From a virus: DNA of 46,928 nt. The notes below the pieces were generated by a model. It made no database searches and was not told where the DNA came from. It was given only the letters and a program-made list of their open reading frames with translations. Location: positions 1-46,928 of IMG/VR virus record IMGVR_UViG_3300033064_007809. One strand, 5' to 3'. The position numbers were made by a program, and so were the translations under genes. Below are positions 42,768 through 46,928 of the stretch, one piece after another (within the stretch, counting starts at the first letter, position 1; the number at the start of each line of letters is the position of its first letter).

Positions 42768-42945
42768 CGATGCGCGCTGGAACGGTGCTATTATGGTGGT
42801 ATCGCGCTCCAAAAATCTTAAGAATATCAAGCAGTTCTTAAATCCGGACTGGGATGAGGATCACGCTGTGCTTCCACGCGATACTCAGTTAAAAGTTAAA
42901 TCTATTAACACTAAGGGTAAAACAACTACTATTGAAGTAGAATAG
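42649..42945 (+). pseudogene. Out-of-frame remainder of the second ADP-ribosyltransferase domain
   Basis: In the next frame the sequence LRSLQPGDTFSDSGVGTYS continues the second domain and ends with DEDHAVLPRDTQLKVK, the partner of EGEHISLPGTKYKLV in domain one. Removing one A from the run at 42656-42660 joins the two frames exactly (D-A-K then L-R-S). A GTG start at 42649 could give a stand-alone piece, but a broken gene, programmed frameshift or read error fits better. Confidence 0.65.
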
Positions 42946-42975
42946 ATAGACCCCCCTCTTGTACTACTACTTACT

Positions 42976-43194
42976 ATGGACACAAAAAATTCCGGCCTTG
43001 CCAACAGAATGAACGATTTCTCCTTCTCTCAAGCAGAGAACTCCGGTGGCGCGGGGTTTAAATCTCCCGAAGGCTGGAAGGCACAGCGTAAGGCCGCACG
43101 AGAAGGACAACAGGACAAATCTGCCATGCTCGATGCAGAGATGAATCCCTCAGACGAGGCAAATATGGCCGAGGATGCCAAATCTACGGGTTGA
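42976..43194 (+). CDS. Small protein with internal SPEGW tag (72 aa)
   Basis: A Ser/Glu/Ala-rich, probably disordered protein. Residues 29-36 are K-S-P-E-G-W-K-A, a close variant of K-V-P-E-G-W-K-S. No other motif. Its stop overlaps a TTG of the next frame, but the next gene more likely begins at 43245. Confidence 0.5.
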   Translation: MDTKNSGLANRMNDFSFSQAENSGGAGFKSPEGWKAQRKAAREGQQDKSAMLDAEMNPSDEANMAEDAKSTG

Positions 43195-43210
43195 CAGATC
43201 CATCATCTTG

Positions 43211-43220
43211 GTTTAAAGTA
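43211..43220 (+). promoter_or_regulatory. GTTTAAAGTA candidate late promoter
   Basis: Lies 24 bases before the ATG at 43245 and would be inside the coding region if the upstream TTG were used, which supports the later start. The same 14 bases, GGTTTAAAGTAGAA, occur on the minus strand at 8014-8027. Confidence 0.45.
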
Positions 43221-43244
43221 GAAGTAGTAGAGCAGGAGTTTTCC

Positions 43245-43607
43245 ATGACCACGGCATTTCTTTACATTTTTATGTTCTCTACGTGGGGTCTAGGTCTCTT
43301 ATCTTGGACGGTGGGACTTTCTCATTCTCTTCGTAGATGGGAACTTGAGGCCGAGGAAAAAGTCCTAGAAATCGAACAAAAAAGACAATTTTTTAACAAA
43401 TTTAGTTCATTGTCCTCAAAAGGCTCTTTTATGGCGCCTGGATCGCAGGGAAACAGAGATGTTCCTGAAAAAATTAAAGAACTAATGAGATCATCACCCA
43501 ATCACCCAGAGGTGGAAGAAATTGACGGCTCTGATGAGATTCTTGGCGTGCGCTTCGAGGCAGAGAACTACCCCCCTGGGTTCGGTGGTGACGTAGGCGA
43601 TGAGTAA
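43245..43607 (+). CDS. Small membrane protein before the endolysin (possible holin or spanin-type)
   Basis: I choose the ATG at 43245, with CAGGAG about 10 bases before it; a TTG at 43191 is in frame. The N-terminus is one membrane helix (FLYIFMFSTWGLGLLSWTV) followed by a charged helical region and an acidic tail. The stop overlaps the endolysin start (TAATG), so it is coupled to it. A lysis accessory role is likely from position; one membrane span and 120 residues fit several lysis protein types. Confidence 0.5.
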   Translation: MTTAFLYIFMFSTWGLGLLSWTVGLSHSLRRWELEAEEKVLEIEQKRQFFNKFSSLSSKGSFMAPGSQGNRDVPEKIKELMRSSPNHPEVEEIDGSDEILGVRFEAENYPPGFGGDVGDE

Positions 43608-44899
43608 TGGTAATAATCACCAAACCGCCCATATGCGGCATTGATTTAATCAAAAGGTTTGAGGGTTGCCATCTCACCGCGTACCCCGACCCTAAAACTA
43701 AGGGCCGGCCATACACCGTTGGATGGGGAAGTACACGCAAACGCAATGGTAAGCCTTTTGAACTCGGTGAAAAAATCACCCAGGCCGAAGCCAATTCTCT
43801 CTTCCTCTATCAATTAGAGACGGAGTTCTTACCCCAACTCCAACGAATTCCATATTACTCGGAGATGTCCGAGGAACAAGTCGGAGCGTTATTGAGTTTT
43901 GCCTATAACCTAGGTGCTAAGTTTTATGGGAGCGAGGGTTTTGCCACCATCAGCAGAAGACTGCGCAACAAAGAATGGAACTTAATCCCACAGGCATTAA
44001 TGCTCTACCACAACCCTGGTACTAGCGTAGAGGCAGGGTTAAAGCGCCGGAGAGTAGCCGAAGGGGCACTTTGGTCTAAAACAAGTACAAAGACTACAAT
44101 GCAAAAACAACAAATCATCGCACTTCAACCCACAATCCTTAAAAAAGAACCGCTCCAATCCTATGAGCTTACGCCCGAACAGCGTAAAGAAGTTTTTAAG
44201 GGCAAGGGATATAATATTGTTAATATTGCCCGTAGTGGAAGTGTTCATTCCAAGGTCACTCTCGACTATGGTGCCGGCATCTGGTACATATACAACCCCC
44301 ACTGGAAAGTAGAAGGGCTGGGGAGTTCAGAAATATCGCCCGATTCTAGAGTAAAAAAACTCGGGGTTAAGTACTTTCCCCAACACGACAGTGCCACCAT
44401 CCATGCCCACCGCATGTGCTTTTCCAGCTCGTGTGCGATGATGGCGGACTACCTTAAACCCACAGCCATTCAAGTTGCGGAGCAGGAGGACGATTATTAT
44501 ATGAAGAATTATGTCTTCAAGCATGGAGACACGACCAGTTCTGGGGCCCAGATCAAGGCCCTTCGCGATCTAGGAATTAATGCCCAGTTTCGCAATAATC
44601 TCTCTCAGGCGGACATCGAGGCTCAAATTGACAAAGGCATTCCTGTGCCGATAGGGTTTCTCCATCATGGGCCTGTGTCTGCGCCGAGTGGAGGGGGGCA
44701 CTGGGTCTGCGTTGTTGGTTATGATAAATTGGCCGGGAAGTATATTGTCCACGATCCATATGGCGAGTTGGATATGGCAAATGGCGGATATTATGGCAGC
44801 ACAAATGGGGCCTGGAGGCACTATACTTTTGCCGGGATGAATAAGAGGTGGATGGTGGAGAGGCCGGGGAGCGGATGGGGGATAATTGCTACTCTGTAA
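43607..44899 (+). CDS. Two-domain endolysin: GH24 muramidase plus C39-like cysteine peptidase
   Basis: A 430-residue protein. Residues 8-150 are a T4-type muramidase: E19, D28 and YTVGWGST mark the active site, and SFAYNLGAKFYGSEG the second lobe. Residues about 260-430 are a C39-like papain-fold peptidase: Cys near 271 (HRMCFSSSC), His near 365 (GGGHWVCVVGYD) and Asp in IVHDPYG. Together they would cut both glycan and peptide bonds. No signal peptide, so release through a holin is expected. A two-function lysin of this type is rare among those I know. Confidence 0.8.
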   Translation: MVIITKPPICGIDLIKRFEGCHLTAYPDPKTKGRPYTVGWGSTRKRNGKPFELGEKITQAEANSLFLYQLETEFLPQLQRIPYYSEMSEEQVGALLSFAYNLGAKFYGSEGFATISRRLRNKEWNLIPQALMLYHNPGTSVEAGLKRRRVAEGALWSKTSTKTTMQKQQIIALQPTILKKEPLQSYELTPEQRKEVFKGKGYNIVNIARSGSVHSKVTLDYGAGIWYIYNPHWKVEGLGSSEISPDSRVKKLGVKYFPQHDSATIHAHRMCFSSSCAMMADYLKPTAIQVAEQEDDYYMKNYVFKHGDTTSSGAQIKALRDLGINAQFRNNLSQADIEAQIDKGIPVPIGFLHHGPVSAPSGGGHWVCVVGYDKLAGKYIVHDPYGELDMANGGYYGSTNGAWRHYTFAGMNKRWMVERPGSGWGIIATL

Positions 44900-44961
44900 G
44901 TAGTACTTCCCGAACCCAATTTGTTCTTTGAGTAGGTCGTAGCCACTTACCAAACTGTCAC

Positions 44962-44990
44962 AGGGGGGCCACTGGGCCCCTCTTGTTTCT
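44962..44990 (+). terminator. Terminator after the endolysin
   Basis: AGGGGGGCC, loop ACTG, GGCCCCTCT form a 9-base stem with one G-T pair, followed by TGTTTCT. It separates the lysis gene from the MoxR promoter that starts at its end. Confidence 0.6.
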
Positions 44991-44998
44991 GGTATGAT
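44990..44998 (+). promoter_or_regulatory. Extended -10 promoter TGGTATGAT
   Basis: TATGAT with TGG before it, 42 bases before the MoxR start codon. It belongs to the host-type promoter group. Confidence 0.45.
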
Positions 44999-45039
44999 AG
45001 TAGGAGATTATCCGACCATCCCGGTAAAACTAATCAATT

Positions 45040-46035
45040 ATGGCAACCATCTCCGAAATTCAGGGTTCTCTTGGCAAAATTATTTCCAACAATATTAAGC
45101 ACTCGGTGTTTCTTTGGGGGCCTCCTGGCGTTGGTAAGTCATCTATTGTAAGGAAAGTAGCCGCGGATGCAAATATGAAACTGATTGATCTTCGGATCTC
45201 TCAGCTCGCCCCTACCGACTTACGTGGGCTCCCATTTGTCCAAGACGGCAAAGCACATTTCGCCCCGCCTTCATTCCTACCACAGGATGGCACGGGTATT
45301 TTATTCCTCGACGAAGCCAATCAGGCCAGTCCTTCGATGATGGCTTTGGCACAGCAACTCATCCTCGACCGCCAAGTAGGCGACTACGTAGTCCCTGAGG
45401 GTTGGTTTATTGTTGCCGCGGGGAATCGGACCGAGGACAGGGCCGCAGTGTCCCAGATGCCTGCCCCCGTGGCGAATAGGTTCCTCCACTTTAATGTCGA
45501 GTCGGATCTTACCTCGTTTAAGGAATATGCAATTCGCAAAGGGCTCAACGAGCAAATCATCTCGTTTCTTAATTTCCGGCCTCAATTGCTCTTTGACTTC
45601 AATAAGAATGCCACGGCCTGGCCCTCGCCCCGGAGCTGGGAGTTTGCTAACACGTTGTTAAACATCGACCTCGAAATCAATGCCGCTGTAGGACAAGGCG
45701 CTTCGGCAGAATTTTATGCCTACCAGTCCATCTATTCCAGACTCCCAGACGTAGATGCAATTCTGAGTGGTCAATCCGTCGAGGTACCCCACGAACCGTC
45801 GCTAATGTACGCGGTTTGCGGCGCTCTTATCTCCAGGGCTAAATCCGCCCAAGCATTCTTCAACGCCTCAAAGTGGCTAATTAATGGCACCACCGAGGAC
45901 TACGTTGGGCTCTTCATGAGTGATGCGATGGTCGCACTTAAAATTGCCAATTTGCAAGGTGGGTTTGTGAAGCTTGTGGCAAAAGATCCACAAATCAAGG
46001 CTTTCATCACCAAGTATCAGGAGTTGCTGAAGTGA
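45040..46035 (+). CDS. MoxR-family AAA+ ATPase
   Basis: A 331-residue protein. Walker A GPPGVGKS at residues 27-34, Walker B ILFLDEA near 87-93, then the MoxR signature (ANQASPSMMALAQQLILDRQ), sensor 1 AAGNRTED and an Arg finger in PVANRF. MoxR ATPases act as chaperones that remodel partners, often with a VWA-domain protein encoded next door. No VWA gene follows here; three small genes do. The internal PEGW is part of the family fold, not the tag. Role in the phage unknown. Confidence 0.85.
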   Translation: MATISEIQGSLGKIISNNIKHSVFLWGPPGVGKSSIVRKVAADANMKLIDLRISQLAPTDLRGLPFVQDGKAHFAPPSFLPQDGTGILFLDEANQASPSMMALAQQLILDRQVGDYVVPEGWFIVAAGNRTEDRAAVSQMPAPVANRFLHFNVESDLTSFKEYAIRKGLNEQIISFLNFRPQLLFDFNKNATAWPSPRSWEFANTLLNIDLEINAAVGQGASAEFYAYQSIYSRLPDVDAILSGQSVEVPHEPSLMYAVCGALISRAKSAQAFFNASKWLINGTTEDYVGLFMSDAMVALKIANLQGGFVKLVAKDPQIKAFITKYQELLK

Positions 46036-46298
46036 CAATGTCAAGAAGGATTAGGGCAGAGCAAGTTATGCAAGCTTTTTGTGAGGGTATTCAGCACAAA
46101 GGAGATTGGGACGAGACAGATGTCGCAAATGCCCTTCGCAAGGCAGTAGAAGGTTTTAACATAGAACCCAATCCTGATAGAGAACTCTCCGCAGAAAAAC
46201 ATTATTTTATCAAAGGACAATTATGGGTGAAAGATGCTATAGTTCGTCTTGCTAATGAGTTGGATAAAATGGTAGAAGAAAAAGAGGAACTGAAATGA
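46032..46298 (+). CDS. Hypothetical early-type protein (88 aa)
   Basis: GTG overlaps the MoxR stop (an ATG two codons later is also in frame). Helical and charged, AT-rich. The end overlaps the next gene by 4 bases. No family recognised. Probably an early host-takeover gene, from position and size only. Confidence 0.5.
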   Translation: MTMSRRIRAEQVMQAFCEGIQHKGDWDETDVANALRKAVEGFNIEPNPDRELSAEKHYFIKGQLWVKDAIVRLANELDKMVEEKEELK

Positions 46299-46633
46299 CT
46301 ATCAAAACTACAGACCTTCTGGAACTACTCGCATACGCAGGAGAACTTGACCTTTCTATCTTTGTGAAAAAAGACGAAGATGGTGATTATGTCGTCAAGT
46401 TTTATGAACTTTATACCAATAAGTTTGATGAAACATTATTCATCAGTTATGAAAGAAGGAGTGAAGAGTGGTATGGTGTTGGTAAGGGAACTTGTCCTTT
46501 TCGGCATCTAATGGATACTTTTGTTGATATGTTGAGTAAGAAAAAAGAAGAAAAATTCAAAGCACAAAAACGACAAGAAGATCTTGCTAAACTTACTGAT
46601 GAAGAATTGGAATTATTGGGGATAATGAAATGA
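46295..46633 (+). CDS. Hypothetical early-type protein (112 aa)
   Basis: ATG overlaps the previous TGA. Mixed strand and helix at the start (SIFVKKDEDGDYVVKFYELYT), Lys/Glu-rich helix at the end. Overlaps the next small gene by 4 bases. No family recognised. Confidence 0.5.
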   Translation: MTIKTTDLLELLAYAGELDLSIFVKKDEDGDYVVKFYELYTNKFDETLFISYERRSEEWYGVGKGTCPFRHLMDTFVDMLSKKKEEKFKAQKRQEDLAKLTDEELELLGIMK

Positions 46634-46779
46634 CTAAACAAGAGATTGGTGAAACAATTGGATTTTATGTTTTTGTGGGATTGATGGGTTTGGCACTTGT
46701 GTCTTTCTTTCCTCTTACTTGGGGACAGGCACTCATAATCTCTTGGATGTTTAACAAACTTATTGATGTATTAGAATGA
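46630..46779 (+). CDS. 49-residue membrane protein
   Basis: ATG overlaps the previous TGA (ATGA). Two hydrophobic segments (IGFYVFVGLMGLALVSFF and QALIISWMF) suggest a small two-span membrane protein. No family recognised. Support is the tight chain of 4-base overlaps from MoxR onward. Confidence 0.45.
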   Translation: MTKQEIGETIGFYVFVGLMGLALVSFFPLTWGQALIISWMFNKLIDVLE

Positions 46780-46928
46780 CTAAACCACTATCCACTCCCG
46801 CACTTGCTATCTGGGAAGCGTTTAACGATGTGTCTGAGCGTGTTGGTGTATTTGAAGATTATGGAGATGCACTTGCTGCCGTTCTTCGTGAGGTTGTATT
46901 TCAACTCCAATACTATCAGTGTTGTGAA
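46776..46928 (+). CDS. Hypothetical protein, N-terminal part (runs off the window)
   Basis: ATG overlaps the previous TGA; 51 codons are open to the edge. The start (MTKPLSTPALAIWEAF, then EDYGDALAAVLREVV) is of a type I know from short early proteins of freshwater and marine cyanophages. Function unknown. Confidence 0.5.
   Translation, partial: MTKPLSTPALAIWEAFNDVSERVGVFEDYGDALAAVLREVVFQLQYYQCCE

Noticed and set aside
45397-45411. VPEGW inside the MoxR ATPase
   Set aside because: It is in the middle of the AAA+ domain, where MoxR proteins often have a similar strand before the sensor-1 Asn; it is part of the fold and not a terminal tag.
1-46928. tRNA genes and CRISPR arrays
   Set aside because: No cloverleaf with a TTCGANNC-type loop and no regularly spaced direct repeats were found by eye in the intergenic regions.

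Overview
The window is part of the genome of a tailed phage with a contractile (myovirus-type) tail. It very probably infects a cyanobacterium. The tail type follows from baseplate proteins of the V, I and J types, a gp25/W-like wedge protein, a contractile-tail tube-adaptor protein and a tape measure. The cyanobacterial host is inferred from a small gene matching the Mo-nitrogenase C-terminal domain (a cyanobacterial family), a cyanobacterial-style HNH protein, and a palindrome of a type common in cyanobacterial genomes. No capsid, portal, sheath, tube or DNA polymerase gene lies inside the window.

Layout. Bases 1-7992 (minus strand) run from a protein of unknown role through baseplate J, I and V proteins to the N-terminal third of the large terminase. 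Bases 8069-15221 (plus) hold a small fibre-associated protein, a 1750-residue tail fibre, and an AT-rich patch with a 2-oxoglutarate oxygenase and a possible fibre chaperone, then the Mo-nitro_C-like gene. Bases 15329-33881 are a replication and nucleotide region: a putative ssDNA-binding protein with its own promoter and terminator, a phosphoesterase, class I ribonucleotide reductase (the large subunit carries an inserted glutaredoxin), an all-alpha NTP pyrophosphohydrolase, a thymidylate-synthase-family enzyme with the dCMP-specific Asp, a PIN-type 5' nuclease, an SF3-like helicase and an AEP-like primase. A C5-cytosine methyltransferase lies there on the minus strand, together with HNH and GIY-YIG nucleases. 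Bases 33893-39601 return to the tail (tube adaptor, tape measure, gp25-like). Bases 39614-46928 hold small proteins, a Staphylococcal-nuclease-like enzyme, an ADP-ribosyltransferase with a broken second domain, a two-domain endolysin, a MoxR ATPase and small AT-rich early-type genes.

Two hidden layers link these blocks. First, a short peptide, V-P-(E/D/N/T)-G-W, recurs near the ends of eight otherwise unrelated small or accessory proteins, including an ADP-ribosyltransferase, an HNH protein and a nucleotidyltransferase. I propose it is a sorting or prohead-protease tag for proteins packed in the virion and injected. Second, the DNA motif GTTTAAAG(AC/TA) sits about 17-43 bases before structural and tagged genes on both strands, while replication and nucleotide genes are preceded by extended -10 promoters (TGnTAnnAT). 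This looks like a late/early promoter split, with late tagged genes set singly among early genes. Both are inferences from sequence pattern only.
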